A stretch of DNA of 64,000 nt from Quillaja saponaria (Eukaryota; Streptophyta; Magnoliopsida; Fabales; Quillajaceae), in contig CM055611.1 in assembly GCA_029379385.1 (NCBI GenBank), positions 17,244,062-17,308,061 on the forward strand, written 5' to 3'. The notes beneath the pieces are model-generated. The model did not search any database. It was given only the letters and a program-made list of their open reading frames with translations, and was not told the DNA's origin. Numbering within the stretch: the stretch's first letter is position 1; each line of letters begins with the position of its first letter. Positions 1-10,919 of the stretch are shown piece by piece. The translations under genes and the position numbers were made by a program.

Positions 1-110
1 TATCACAAAGAAAATAAAGATTATTATCATTAACATAACATACCATTCGACAAAAATATAAATAAAATATATGTCTCAAAAGCATATAGAAAATATAATA
101 ATATGTTAGT
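1..110 (-). mobile_element. End of a decayed inverted copia fragment
   Basis: This stretch is the same sequence as 57530-57640. Read on the minus strand, that sequence matches the internal 3' region of the decayed copia element at 20903-23585 (around 22540-22640). Only the edge of the fragment is visible here; the rest lies left of the window, as judged from the right-hand copy at 56745-57640. Confidence 0.6.
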
Positions 111-1988
111 ATGATAAAAAAGAAAAAAGAAAAAAGAAAAAAGAGACTTTACAATGCCCATGTTGTCTTTTATAAACCTCAGACCCAAGTCCCGTGGTTA
201 AAGAATTAGCTAACATTTTCTCTTTCTCTATATTAATATGTTCTAACACATTGTCTCATTGAAGCACAAAATTCATAGTTACCAAATATTAAAATTACAT
301 AACCATTACCAAAACAAAACTACAAGTACCGTCATACAACTGAAAAAAAAAAAAATACAGATAGTATCCAGACATAAAAAAATACCATACTAAGGTTAAC
401 CACTAATGAATTATGTATTTACCAACTCAGTTACAAAATGTCCCTGTATATCTTCACCCACAATAATTTGCTGCCTAATATAACTAGTCATATGAAAAGA
501 CTGAAAATTTAGGCTAGAATAAAACTAAGAAAAAAAAAAAAAAAGAGTCTGATGTCTCTCATTTGTGAAGAAAAGAATGCTAGTAAGATTAAGGTTAGCA
601 AAATAGGTAATGTAATAATTTCTTAAATTAATAAATATAAATGACTATGTATAATTAACTTTTTAATAAATATTAAATAGTTAATCGAATACTATATATT
701 TGAAATTATATTCAAATTCTCATATGTATATTATTTGAATTCACATTCGAATTTAAATAATTAAATCGAATTCAAATTTAAATATTCAACAACTTGATTT
801 GAATTTCAGCTTAAAAGCAAAGAGTAATTTTCCTGTTAATTGATATAAAAGGAAAAAATATCAAATTTTTGTAGCTGTTTCATTTTCAGTAGCGCCAAAC
901 GCCTCCGATTGTTTCTCGCTGGCTCAATCCGGTTCAGTTCCAACTCAGTGGGATAGAAGTTGAAACATAGACAATTCACTGCTTTGATCATCCTTCCAAT
1001 TCCTTATGTCTCACTGGTAATCTTAGTTTTCTATTCTTTGTTTATTTTCCTGGCTCTCTAGTGCTACTTTAGTTCTGTGCTCTTCTGTCGGAGAAATTGG
1101 TGTTGTTCAGAATATTTGAATGATTTTTTGTGGGATGATTATGGATGATAGGGAATTAAAATTGTTGGTTGGTGTGGGAAATGGAAGTAGGGATCTCTTG
1201 GACCATGATTCCTTTGCTGGGTCTCTCTTTTCCTTCAATTTTACTTCTGGCCTGAATTAAAAGTGAAACCTCAATACCTACCTAAAAAAATCTTCATTAT
1301 TGTCATCATATTTGGTTCCTAAGTTTAGAGTAAAATGTCCCATTCTCCCAGTAGTTAATTTTTATTTCCTTCTTTTTCTTATTTGAAATGAGAACGACAC
1401 ATATAGGATTCAATCTAATTCTAAATTCTAAATTATGGAAAAAAGTAAATATAATACATGACACAAGTCTCACTACATTGTGAGCCATAGCTGAGCCCTT
1501 CTCGAGACACTAGACCTCACCAGGATTACAGACCCATATGCTATCTTTAGGATAAACCACAACCCAGTTTCCCGTTTCGTTCCTAATTACTCTCCCTGGT
1601 CCTAGAATTCTTGTAGCAGCGTATCAATTGGTATTCAGTTTCCACCACCCAATTGGAGGTGATGACCAAGAGACGAAATTGTTTTATCATGCACATGAGA
1701 AGTGGAAGAATTCGCCAGAGTGAAAAACACAGAATTTAGCCTATTGAGTGCTAAGAGGTATATTAGAAAGGGGAAAAAAAAAAAAAAAGAGTTGTTTATA
1801 TTCAACCCGTAGCATCATATCTGACCACTACTTATGCTATGGAATTAGTAACGGATATACACATGGGCTTTTTTAAGGACATTACCTGTCCAGAGCTACT
1901 TTCTTGGTGTGCAAGATGATATATTTGCATACAACAGTGTCCATGGCTTGTTATATGAGGCATTTGGAATGGATAGCTATGTAGATAT
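111..1988. other. AT-rich flank with a 5'-leader-like exon and no assigned gene
   Basis: The first 770 bases are AT-rich with poly-A runs and no coding signal. At about 885-1016 there is a more GC-balanced stretch ending in a good splice donor (CACTG|GTAATC), which looks like a transcribed 5' leader exon. From 1020 to 1880 I see intron-like sequence. A frame at about 1885-1988 stays open (it includes HGLLYEAFGMDSYVD) up to the copia insertion, but I do not recognise the protein. In the right copy the equivalent stretch has a 2-base change at 59506-59510 that breaks that frame, so it may not be coding. Confidence 0.4.
1984..1988. repeat. Target-site duplication GATAT, left side
   Basis: GATAT lies directly before the 5' LTR and again directly after the 3' LTR at 6786-6790. 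This is the 5-bp host duplication expected from copia integrase and it fixes the ends of the element. Confidence 0.95.
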
Positions 1989-2320
1989 TGTTACAAATTA
2001 GTGCATCTTACTGCATTAATTTTCTGTTTACTAATTCAAGTAGTTTTTCATTTACTGTTTGCTATGTTCTATTTACTAAGTCAAGTAGTTCAACTTCTAA
2101 TCTTCAGGTAGAATAAGTCAAGCATCAAAATCTGAGTTAGCTAAGATTTTCATGAAATACTTAAAGAGCTTTTAGGAATTTAAGTTAAGCAGACCAGATA
2201 TATATGCCCTGCATTTGATGTATTCATTCATTTAAGTCAGAAGCAATAAACACTTTTCTTCAGTTTGCTCTTTTTCTTTCTGCTATACAGTATACTACTT
2301 CCTCTGTTTTTTTTGTTTCA
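1989..2320 (+). repeat. 5' LTR of copia element (left copy)
   Basis: This 332-bp direct repeat has TG...CA ends and matches 6453-6785. It contains an AATAAA signal near 2247, as expected for an LTR polyadenylation region. It differs from the 5' LTR of the right copy (59563-59893) at only about six bases, far fewer than it differs from its own 3' LTR. Confidence 0.95.
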
Positions 2321-2332
2321 TGGTATCAGAGC
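2321..2332 (+). other. Primer-binding site for initiator methionine tRNA
   Basis: TGGTATCAGAGC directly follows the CA end of the 5' LTR. It is the standard plant copia primer-binding site, complementary to the 3' end of initiator tRNA-Met. Confidence 0.95.
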
Positions 2333-2420
2333 CTCGTTGAGCTTTGTTGTCTCTTTTCTCTTCTTGTCTATCAAGTGTTATCTTGTTGGAGAAGATTAAA
2401 GTTAGTTCTTACTCGTTGAT

Positions 2421-3209
2421 ATGGAAGCTATCAATGGAGGAAGTGGTTCTAATACATAATATGGTGTACAGAAACTTGTAGGCATAAACTACAAGTACTG
2501 GAGAATGTGTATGGAAGCTTATCTTCAAGGTCAAGACCTATGGGAACTTCCTGTTGGTGCTGATTTAGAGATTCCTGACGACACTCAGGAAAATGCTGAA
2601 CCATGACGAAAATGGAAGATCAAATGTGGAAAGGATATGTTTGCATTGAGGACATCAATTAGCAAAGAGTACATTGATCATGTTCGTGATTTTAATTCAC
2701 CAAAACATGTTTGGGAGACTCTTGAAAGGTTTACCAGGAAGAGTATAGCTAGATTGCGGCTGTTGGAGAATGAACTAGCTATGTTAACACAGGAAGGTAT
2801 GTCAATTTTTGAATACTTTTTGCAAGTTAAAAATATATGTGCTGAAATTTCAGAATTAGATGTTGAAGAAAAGATTAGTGAAGCACGTATACGAAGGTTT
2901 CTCATTCGTGGCGTAAAGAAAGAATATTCACCATTTGTTACTTCTATTCAAGGATGGGCAAATCAACCATCTGTTGAAGAGTTAGTAAATTTACTTTCAA
3001 ATCAGGAGGCGCTGGCAAAGCAAATGGCAAAGAATCTTGAACCAAATTCTGTCATCTTCTACAAAGGAAAAAATAATAAGATCACACCTGCTGGAAACAA
3101 AGATCATGAACAAGGCAGGAAAGCTTCTGATGACAGCTCACAAAACCACAATTCGATCAAGTGCTATAATCTGGTAAAATTGGGCATGTCAAGAAAAAAT
3201 GGAGAGTGA
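2421..3209 (+). pseudogene. Copia gag (capsid) region, broken
   Basis: The frame from the ATG at 2421 encodes a typical copia Gag start (the motif NYKYWRMCMEAYL) and the UBN2-type capsid domain through about 3050. Two in-frame stops, TAA at 2457 and TGA at 2604, interrupt it. Both are also present in the right copy, so they are older than the segmental duplication. The longest open piece is 2637-3209. The zinc knuckle near its end is degenerate: it begins SIKCYN but lacks the later Cys and His residues. The frame then shifts before the protease. This copy lacks one codon near 2729 that the right copy keeps. Confidence 0.85.
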
Positions 3210-3871
3210 AGCTTTCCAAAGCAAATGTTGCAAGTGAGAATGAAGAAATGGAACAACTCGAACGGGAGCAATGTTTCACTTCAGAAGTAGTTGAAGGAAG
3301 TAACGATGTTGCAGCTGAACTAATACCAACTCAAGCTTTTTTCAACCATGAAAATGGCAAGGAGGAGTGGATCATTTATTCAGGTTTCTCTCACCATCTA
3401 ACCGGAAATGATTCATTACTCTTAGAGTTGCGTCAACATAATGGAGAGTGGGTTATTGTTACAGCTGATAACTCAACATATCCTATAGCAAAAGAAGGAG
3501 TTGTCAAGATTGGCGTTGGTGATACAAGGACTGTCAAGTTGAATGACGTCTTTCGTGTTCCAGGTTTGAAGAAGAGAAATTTAGTCTCAGTCTCTCAAAT
3601 TACTAATTCTGGAAAATATGTTTTGTTTGGTCCAAATGAGGTAAAAGTACTTGATAATGTGAAGAATATAGATGCTAATGTTATTTTCACTGGTGAGAAG
3701 AAAGGCTTCTTGTTTATCATGTCGGTAGGAGAAGCATATGTGAAAAAGACAAGCCAAACCGATAGAGCAGCAATTTGGCATGCTCGATTGGGTCATTTGA
3801 GCTATCAACTGCTACAAGAAATTTCTTTAAAGAAATTGGTGGAAGGCATATCAGCTCTACAGAATGTATAA
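3206..3871 (+). pseudogene. Copia protease and GAG-pre-integrase region
   Basis: This 221-residue frame holds the retroviral-type aspartic protease and the GAG-pre-integrase domain. The protease motif reads IIYSGFSHHLTG: the catalytic Asp of the usual D-S-G triad is Tyr (codon 3377-3379), in both duplicated copies, so the protease should be dead. The HARLGH motif of the integrase zinc finger starts near 3778. A TAA stop at 3869-3871 separates it from the following CQGCQFGK half of the HHCC finger. Confidence 0.85.
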
Positions 3872-4420
3872 GAAGATGTAATTTGTCAAGGCTGCCAATT
3901 TGGAAAATCACTTCGTCTTCCTTTCAAGAGGTCAACAAATCACAAATCTACTATGTTCGAGCTAGTTCAAACAGACTTGATGGGACCAACGAAAACTCCT
4001 AGTTACAGCGGAATCCATTATGTTATGGTGTTGTTTGATGATTTTTCAAGGTATACTTGGGTAAAATTCTTGAAAGAGAAAAGTGAAGCATTATCAATGT
4101 TTGTTGAATTCAAAAATGCTGTAGAGAAGGAATTTGGGACAGAAATTAAATGCTTATGGAGTAACAATGGAGGTGAATTTATGTCAGAGGACTTTTTCAA
4201 ATTTTGCTACAATAATGGTATTTTAAGACAGATGACATGTCCGAATATCCCCCAGCAAAATGGTGTTTCCGAAAGAAATTGGCTCACCTCGTTTCTATGA
4301 GTCTATCTTCGCTGCATGATAAAAATCTCCCTCAAGAGCTTTGGGCTGAAGCTGTTTAATGTGCTTGCCAAGTAATAAACCATTTACCTACATGAATAGG
4401 TAAAGAAAAATCCCCTTTTC
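3872..4420 (+). pseudogene. Copia integrase core, broken
   Basis: It encodes the second half of the HHCC finger (CQGCQFGK) and the DDE integrase core. The first catalytic Asp is visible in QTDLMGP (about 3966-3986). The second is replaced by Asn (SNNGGEF, about 4160-4180). The glutamate of the third motif is kept (GVSERN). A deletion right after that motif shifts the frame and ends it at 4300; the right copy keeps the frame to 61972 but has Lys in place of that Glu. The two copies have therefore decayed independently here. Confidence 0.85.
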
Positions 4421-4422
4421 AG

Positions 4423-4788
4423 ATGCTATATGATGTAAAGCCAAATGTAAATTACTTTCGGGTACTTGAATCGATTTGTAATGTCCATATTCCAAAATCT
4501 AACCGAACTAAACTTGACCCGAAAGCAAAGAAGTATATTTTTGTTGGCTATGATTCATGTAGGAAAGGGTGGAGGTGTATGGATCCAGAAGCAAAGATGT
4601 TTATTACTTCTAGAGATGTTGTATTTGATGAAGTGTTATCCTATTGCTCTCCCCAGAAAAATTCTATTGAAGAGACTATTCTTGATAGAGATCAAGAAAG
4701 GTTGCAGCTACTTCCAGAAAATAATGTACAAGCTTTAAAAAATGATGAATGTCCAATTCCAAACACCTTAAATCTAGATGGCGGTTAA
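4423..4788 (+). pseudogene. Copia integrase C-terminal domain and linker
   Basis: This 121-residue open piece follows the integrase core and carries the conserved post-integrase motif (RTKLDPKAKKYIFVGYDS), usual in copia between integrase and reverse transcriptase. It ends in a TAA before the reverse transcriptase. An out-of-frame open stretch over the same bases (4466-4738) is a shadow. Confidence 0.8.
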
Positions 4789-4959
4789 CAGCAAGTCGAA
4801 AGGAGGCCCACAAGGGAGAAAAGATAATCATCTTACCTCAAAGACTATGAGGTGCAGCTCAATCATTGTGCTGTTACTTCATTCTTCTTTACAAAAGCAA
4901 TAGATGAAGTAGAACCAGCAAGTTATGAAGACGCCAAAGATCATTCTGAATAGGAAGCA

Positions 4960-5600
4960 GCTATGCAAGAAGAAGTTAAAGCATTAATAAAGAATGAAAC
5001 ATGGGAGCTTGTGCCAAAGTCTAATAGTTGTGAACCAGTTTCTTGTAAATGGGTTTACAAATTGAAGAAGGCAGATGGAACTATTGACAAGTACAAAGCT
5101 TGTCTTGTTGCTCGTGGTTTTTAGCAAAATTATAGGCTTGACTATGAAGAAACATTTAGTCCAGTTGCCAAGATGGTGACAGTAAGAACATTTGTCTCTT
5201 TAGCTGCTTGCAAAGGTTCGACCTTGTGGCAATTTGATGTTAAAAATGACTTTCTTTATGGAGAGTTGGATCGTGAAGCTTTTATGGAGCAGCCAGAAGG
5301 TTTTGTTTCTAAGAAATTTCCTCATCATGTTTGCCTATAAAAAAAGGCATTATACGGTCTGAAGCAAGCTCCACGAGCTTGGTAAGCTAAGATTGCTCAA
5401 TATCTTACTTTTTTGTGGTTATAAAGTTTCAAGTTCAAATTCTAGTATGTTTGTAAAGCTGAAATCTGAGATTCGGGAAATAGTTCTTTTGTATGTGGAT
5501 GACAAGATCATCACCAGAGACAATGATGATGAAATTTCAAGCCTAAGGGCTGAATTGTCCATTATGTTTGAAATGAAAAATCCAGGTGAGATTGGCTTTC
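4960..5600 (+). pseudogene. Copia reverse transcriptase, broken
   Basis: Conserved RT_copia blocks are easy to see: WELVPKS, CKWVYKLK, ARGF, FSPVAKM, QFDVKNDFLYG, MEQPEGF, ALYGLKQAPRAW and the catalytic LYVDD. Stops cut it at several points. The TAG at 5122-5124 is unique to this copy (the right copy has TTG at 62700), whereas the TAA near 5337 and the TAA near 5384 are shared. Reverse transcription in cis is not possible. Confidence 0.9.
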
Positions 5601-6318
5601 TTCTGGGTTTAGAAGTTGAAAGATCAGAAGAAGGTTATTTTATATCTCAAATGAGATATGCAACAAGCGTGGTGGAGCGTTTTAGCATAAGGGAGGCAAA
5701 AGCAATGGCTACTCTTATGGAGCCTTACCTCAAGTTGAAGAAAGATCAAGGCAGAACACTCAAGGATGTGAGAAAATTTCAACAACTTGTGGGCAATCTA
5801 ATTTATTTAACAATCACAAGACTAGATATTGCATATTCTGTGTGTGTTATTTCTCAATTTATGCAGAATCCAAGCAACTCTCATTTAGAGGCAACAAAAA
5901 GAATTATATGTTATGTGAAAGGAACTCTTGAATATGGACTCATGTACAAGAAAGGTGAACAGTTTCAGCTAAGTGGTTTTACTGATGCTGATTGGGCAGG
6001 GGATGTAAAAGATCAGCGTTCAACATCAGGCTTTTGTTTTAGCACTAGTTCAGCAGCAATTTCGTGGTGAATGTAAGGCAACCCACTGTCGCTCTTTCAA
6101 GCACTGAAGCAGAGTATGTTGTGGCAACTATGGCTACTCAAGAATGCATTTGGGTGAAGCACATGATTGAAGATATTTACAAGAAAGTTGACTATGTAGT
6201 ACCAATTCAATGTGACAATGACAGTGCCATTAAACTTGCTTCAAACCTAGTGTTCCATGGTCGAACTAAACACATTGAAACTCATCATCACTTTGTACGG
6301 GAAAAAATGTTGAATTAA
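5600..6318 (+). pseudogene. Copia RNase H, broken
   Basis: The frame continues through the copia connection domain into RNase H, with GFTDADWAGD, RSTSGFCF, STEAEY and CDNDSAIKLA. A TGA at 6068-6070 interrupts it directly after the AISW motif; the right copy has the same TGA. Two further base changes here (ATGTAA against AGTAAA) are unique to this copy. The final frame stops at 6318. Confidence 0.9.
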
Positions 6319-6442
6319 GAAATAAAGCTAGAAAGTGTTCACACAAGGGATCAAGTTGCAGACATATTTACGAAAGCCTTAGGAAAGCCGAAGTTTGAAT
6401 ATTACAGAGCTGCTATTGGAGTTGTTGACTGTAAGCATGCAC

Positions 6443-6452
6443 TAAGGGGGAG
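6443..6452 (+). other. Polypurine tract of copia element
   Basis: AAGGGGGAG lies directly before the TG of the 3' LTR, the position and composition expected of the plus-strand primer. Confidence 0.85.
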
Positions 6453-6785
6453 TGTTACAAATTAGTGCATCTTACTGCATTTATTTTCTGTTTAGTAAGT
6501 CAAATAGTTTTTCATTTAGTGTTTGCTGTGTTCTGTTTGCTAAGTCAAGTAGTTCAGCTCATAGTTTTCAGGTAGAATAAGTCAAGCATCAAAATTTGAG
6601 TTAGCTGAGATTTTCATGAAATAGTTAGAGAGCTTTTAGGAATTTAAGTGAAGCAGACCAGCTATATATATGGCCTGCATTTGATGTATTCATTCATTCA
6701 AGTCAGAAGCAATAAACACTTTTCTTCAGTTTGCTCTTTTTCTTTCTGCTATACAGTATACTAGTTCCTCCGGTTTTTTGTTTCA
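6453..6785 (+). repeat. 3' LTR of copia element (left copy)
   Basis: This 333-bp copy of the LTR ends TTGTTTCA and is followed by the GATAT duplication (6786-6790). It differs from the 5' LTR at about 20 sites by eye. The equivalent 3' LTR of the right duplicate lies beyond the window end. Confidence 0.95.
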
Positions 6786-8380
6786 GATATCAGGAATTGT
6801 TGACTTCACCACAAGAACTAGGAAGGTCTTACTGCAAAAGCCCAAACACTTCCACAATGAAGATATTCAAAATGTTATGATTTTCTCATGTCATGTCATA
6901 CCCTACAAGCAACAAGTGTGTAAGCTGTTCTGCATATTTTTCATTTAAAATGTCTTAATGGATAGAGAAACAGATCTTTCTCACTGCTTCTTCATTTTCT
7001 GAAGACCCCTACGGTGCTAAGTTACCAAATAATTGTGACTATGCTAAGAAAAAACATTAGGGAAGTGGATTTTGGATACTAAATAAAATGGATGCTAGCT
7101 AGGAAAGAATTGCTGAGAAAGAAGTATGTGTGGTTTATGGTGCCTGAGGATGATTAGCACATGTAGCATGGTTTGAGTCGCAATGTCGGAACTTCTTCTT
7201 TCTCTTAAGTAGTACTCTACTATGCAGAGGGGAATTGTATTTATGGCTTTGGGTTGTATTACCACAAGTATTATGGCTTTGGGTTGCTTTACCTTACACA
7301 TATCGTTGAAAGCGATGTCATTTCTATTAATGCTGTTAAATCTTTATAGGAAGTGTGACTTAGAATTCTAATAATCTTTCAGATTTTGTAATGAATTTAT
7401 ATGTTTTTTCATGATCTGAATTTTTTACTAGTTATGGCAAGGAAAACTAGTTGTTTTTGCAATAGTAGCATGCTTGCGTTGGAAGGACAACAATCTCAGT
7501 GACCATTCATAAGTCATCTAGCAATCTTCTGTTGGTAGTAATGATCTTCCATCTATTTCTAGATGTCATTTTACTTTTCTTTGTGAAACTTTGATTTCAA
7601 CTCTCGAGTTACTTACGAAAGCATGTTATTATTTTGAAACACAAAAGTGATTGTTTGCTATTTGTTTGCAGGTGGATCAATATAAACAATAAATGTGGCT
7701 TTCTACACTCTGTTTGACTCTGTCCTAGCATCCTTTAAAATGAATCTGCAAAAGCTTGAATGCACTATCTGATTAATATCTTGTGCTGAATTTCCTTTTT
7801 ATTCATGTAAATGGCGAGGACAGAAGACTGATTTTGCATTCACAGTTGAGTTCTCTAAATATTTTTATTACGTAATCATATATATTATGTAAGTGATTGC
7901 AAGGATATGTGTAATTGATACAGACAATTCAAATGACTCGTGACTAGGGGCTGTTTGCTGACTGCAGCTGTATTTCAAGTAAGTCTCAGTTTCCTTTGTG
8001 CTTATAATTTTCAATTTTCTTTCGGGGCACTACTGAGAAAATATCTCTGTGCACGAAAGCTCTTCTGGCATAGCAATTCCGTGTTCTTTTTTGCCCTTAT
8101 ATTTCTTTAGAAAATGGAAAAGGTTAATGGCAAAATTTTTGCTGGATATGATTTGGACTTGGACTGCAATGTGAATGCTAGTGATCTTAATTCAACCTTG
8201 CAAGGATCTTAAAACATAGGAAATGGCTTCTTGGAAACTTACAATTCCATAACTATCTATGTGCTGTGAAATTGAAATACATCTTAATGGCCACAAAAGA
8301 AAGATTAAAAGAAAAACATTTTTACTGATCTGCTGATCAATGGATAAATGATACAATATTCTACAGAGGCAATCCTTTTT
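6786..8380. other. Flank of the copia insertion; weak exon-like frame and no assigned gene
   Basis: A frame directly after the insertion (about 6789-6945; it includes SGIVDFTTRTRKVLL) stays open for some 50 codons. It may be an exon continuing the pre-insertion sequence, but the protein is not recognised. At 7241-7292 a ~29-bp block (ATGGCTTTGGGTTG core) is tandemly duplicated. From about 7950 to 8380 the sequence is the downstream flank of the broken membrane gene and is repeated at about 11520-11840. Confidence 0.4.
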
Positions 8381-8382
8381 GT

Positions 8383-8906
8383 TTATTCATAAAACTGTTT
8401 TTCAATACTTCTAGTACACGATGAACTGATAGAGCAAACAATTGAAAGAGTTCTTGATACAAGCAGAGTAAAGCTCTTACAAAATACACGGAACAAGGTA
8501 AGCAGAAGCAAAACAACACTAAGAGCTCCTGCTAAGAGACTAAATTTTCTTAAGACAGAAAGGTTACTTGAATTCTGAGTCTCAGAGTTTAAATTCAATT
8601 GCCAACAGCACAGCATAAATAGATAGAGGAACAGAAATTACCAGAGTAGTGCTATGAGCATCAAATGGAGTCATTATGATGGTTTTGTAGTGAAATTGGA
8701 GGAAAGGACTCAAAATGATGATGAGAAAGAAAATAATGGAATGCAGAAGAGATGGGAATTTCACTTCTTCCCTGCTTGCTCTGTCACAACATGATACAGA
8801 GTGAGGAACATGAAATAGCAAAATTAAAATTGAAAACCATTGATGAAGAACAAATAAATGTGTCTTACCTCTCAGAGTTAACACTAGTTGAATGGATAAC
8901 AGCCAT
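8383..8906 (-). pseudogene. Small multi-pass membrane protein, frameshifted copy
   Basis: This is the tandem partner of the gene at 11843-12432 with the same two-exon layout: a 38-bp first exon (8906-8869, ATG GCT GTT) and a donor GTAAG, then an intron to an acceptor at 8781-8782. Exon 2 starts SREEVKFPSLLHSIIFF and encodes two clear hydrophobic segments. Compared with the intact copy, one base is inserted in AAACTC(T)GAG, which creates a TGA ending the frame at 8582. The remaining 65 codons continue in another frame to 8383 and also lack about 35 bp of the intact copy. The family is unnamed to me. It is probably a pseudogene, though a shortened protein ending at 8582 cannot be excluded. Confidence 0.6.
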
Positions 8907-9450
8907 TTTCTTCTTAATTAGTTGTAGTTTTTGCAAATCTCTCAGTCTCTTGGTTCCTTAGGTGGCTTAATAAAGAGGGGGAGTGGCTAGATATTTATGT
9001 ATGTGATGTGAAGTTGAATCTCTCAGTTGTGGACTTTCACAACATTTCTTTTAGGCATAAACAATTCTGTTCTATACTTCTACATTACCGAAGTATTAAA
9101 CGAGTACAAATTTTTCATTTATTTGTATAAGAAGAGGCGGAATTGTAAGCCGAAAAAGGCTTAGAAGTACGAAGGAAAATGATGTTTTTTATATCCTATC
9201 CTAATAACAAAAGACATGCATCACTCTTCCCCCATTGACTTTGACATTTTGGAAGTTGATCAGAATTTGTTTTTCTACTAGTCTTTATTAGTTAATTATG
9301 AAATTCACGTTAATTGGGTAAGCGGATTTGTAGAGGGAGGGGAAACATTTCAACTGGATTGGGCAGCACTAGATTTTTAAGTTTCTTCTTCCACTCAATT
9401 ACTAATTATTTTAATTTTTATTTTGTTGGTTTGTGAATTAGTATTATTTT
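8907..9450. other. Upstream region of the broken membrane gene
   Basis: This is AT-rich sequence. The part around 9010-9230 (AGTATTAAACGAGTAC, GGCGGAATTGTAAGCC) recurs in diverged form at 17590-17800, and a shorter match lies upstream of the intact copy near 12560-12720. It behaves as duplicated promoter-side sequence. No gene is seen. Confidence 0.4.
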
Positions 9451-10765
9451 AGACATTTTATTGTAAATCGCCACTAGGTCCGACGACTTACTTACTAATT
9501 ATCCTTATTTGCACTTGGCTTGTAAATTGTCATTTCAGAAACTACTTTTCTATACATGTAAATTTTCATAGCTTAGTTTTATTTAATAATAACTAATTAT
9601 TCTTATTTAAAAAATAATAACTAATTATTTTGACTTGCAATTAATTTATAAATTGTCAAGATGTTTGTTAAACAATGTATTTCTTAGTTTTTTTGGTTTT
9701 CACAAGTATTTTGAACCCAAAAGGTTTGAGTTTAATTTCGTTTGGAGTTCGTGGCTATCCCTCCATATAAGTAAACGGTATGAGCTCCAACATGTCTTAC
9801 TATTTGAATGATACCTTGTTGGGTATTTATTACTTATAACGTTAACATAAATATTGTCAAAAAAAAAAAAAAAAAAATTTAGGCTTTTTACTATACTACT
9901 TATACTTATTTACATTTAATTCATGAATCGCCATTGCCTTAGACAATTTGTTCAAATATTTAGGATAAATTACACTCACAGCTCCCTTAAAATTTACTTA
10001 AATGACACTAAAATCTAAAATTGGAGAATTCAACACGCACCAGGAAAAATAACACCATTACAAAATAATCTGGGAAAAATTTCTTAAAATCCATGCTTAA
10101 CAAAAATTTATTTTTAATTTTCTTTTCTTTTCAAATGAGTCCTAATTAATTACATATTTTTTCTAAAGTACAGAATGCTTTTAATTTTTAATTTTTAATT
10201 TTTTTATGAATATATATATATTATTCACTTTTCCACAAGAGCTTCCATTTATGTTTAAAACTTTTAAATTTTATATCATGAAAATTACAAACTTTTTTTA
10301 TTGAATATCACTTATTTATATGTTTTTATTTTTTAAAAATAAATAATTAAGGTTACTATTAATAAATAAATAAAAACTCAAAATAAATAAATATATAAGA
10401 AATGAAGTATTAGAACTCATATATAAAGAAAAGACTAAGAATATAACTTTTTGGAATTTTTAAAATTATTTTGTAACTCTGTTATTTTTTCATCTATCTA
10501 AGGGAGGGGAGTATTGAATTTATCAAATTTTAGATTTTAGTGTTGTCTTTCAAATCTTGAGGGAGGGGTGTAATTTGCGTAAAAAATTATTTCATATGTA
10601 GTTAACATAATTTACTAAAATTGTCTTGTAAATCATCACAACGTTAGGCGATAATTTGTTCAAAAATGACTCATGTAGTTATGTATATATTGATGAGCTT
10701 AGGTGATTTAATAACTAATATTTATATTTGCAATTAACTTGTAAATTATCAAGACTTTCTACTGT
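9450..10765. repeat. Degenerate AT-rich repeat built on TTGTAAATTGTCA, interrupted by a MITE
   Basis: Variants of a block containing CTTGTAAATTGTCA, a short purine stretch and an ACGA/AGACAATTTGTTCAAA element recur at about 9460-9540, 9630-9700, 9910-9955, 10615-10680 and 10730-10760, and again at 14600-14880. Spacing and sequence are loose, so this is an old, decayed repeat family. The element at 9962-10583 lies inside it. Confidence 0.45.
9962..10583. mobile_element. MITE-like element with ~110-bp inverted ends
   Basis: The left end (GATAAATTACACTC, then GACACTAAAATCTAAAATT) and the reverse complement of the right end (ACGCAAATTACACCCC, then CACTAAAATCTAAAATTT) match over about 110 bp. The interior is AT-rich and non-coding. 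A TIR that starts with an AAATTACAC block is common among plant MULE-derived MITEs; that class is inferred. I could not settle the target-site duplication. A single end of the same family lies at about 19100-19205. Confidence 0.6.
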
Positions 10766-10919
10766 TTTTCCTCTCTCAAAATGCATATTTGTAATTTCAT
10801 TTTCATATTCAAAATGTTTTGTATACTTCACTAATTAAATTCCAAAGCCCAAATATTAAGATTATTTTGGTCTCCCTAAAAAATATTATATAAAACAGAA
10901 GATTATTTAGGTCCATTCC

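Larger units (their letters stand above)
1..6420. repeat. Left copy of a >=6.4-kb segmental duplication
   Basis: Bases 1-6420 match 57530-64000 in the same orientation almost continuously, including non-coding flank, a 5'-leader-like exon and a whole copia insertion. The match runs off both ends of the window, so the true unit is longer. By eye the copies differ at roughly one or two bases per hundred plus small indels: the right copy has about 33 extra bases near 57677 and about 15 near 58147. The offset is about 57.5 kb. It may be a real tandem duplication or two haplotypes placed in one scaffold; a 100-N gap lies between the copies. Confidence 0.95.
1989..6785 (+). mobile_element. Full-length but inactive Ty1-copia retrotransposon
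   Basis: The element is 4797 bp with two LTRs of 332 and 333 bp, each starting TGTTACAAAT and ending TTGTTTCA, flanked by a 5-bp GATAT duplication. Its internal order (gag, protease, integrase, reverse transcriptase, RNase H) is that of Ty1-copia (Pseudoviridae). A primer site for initiator methionine tRNA follows the 5' LTR and a purine tract precedes the 3' LTR. The polyprotein frame is broken many times, so it cannot move on its own. The two LTRs differ at about 20 positions by eye, so it is not a very recent insertion. The same insertion is present in the right duplicate at 59563. Confidence 0.97.

Noticed and set aside
1306..1488. 60-codon minus-strand frame conserved in both duplicates
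   Set aside because: Conservation follows from the recent duplication; the composition is low-complexity and there is no upstream signal.
3587..3911. Minus-strand frames inside the copia element (also 61163-61487)
   Set aside because: Shadows of the protease and integrase frames, present in both copies only because the DNA is duplicated.
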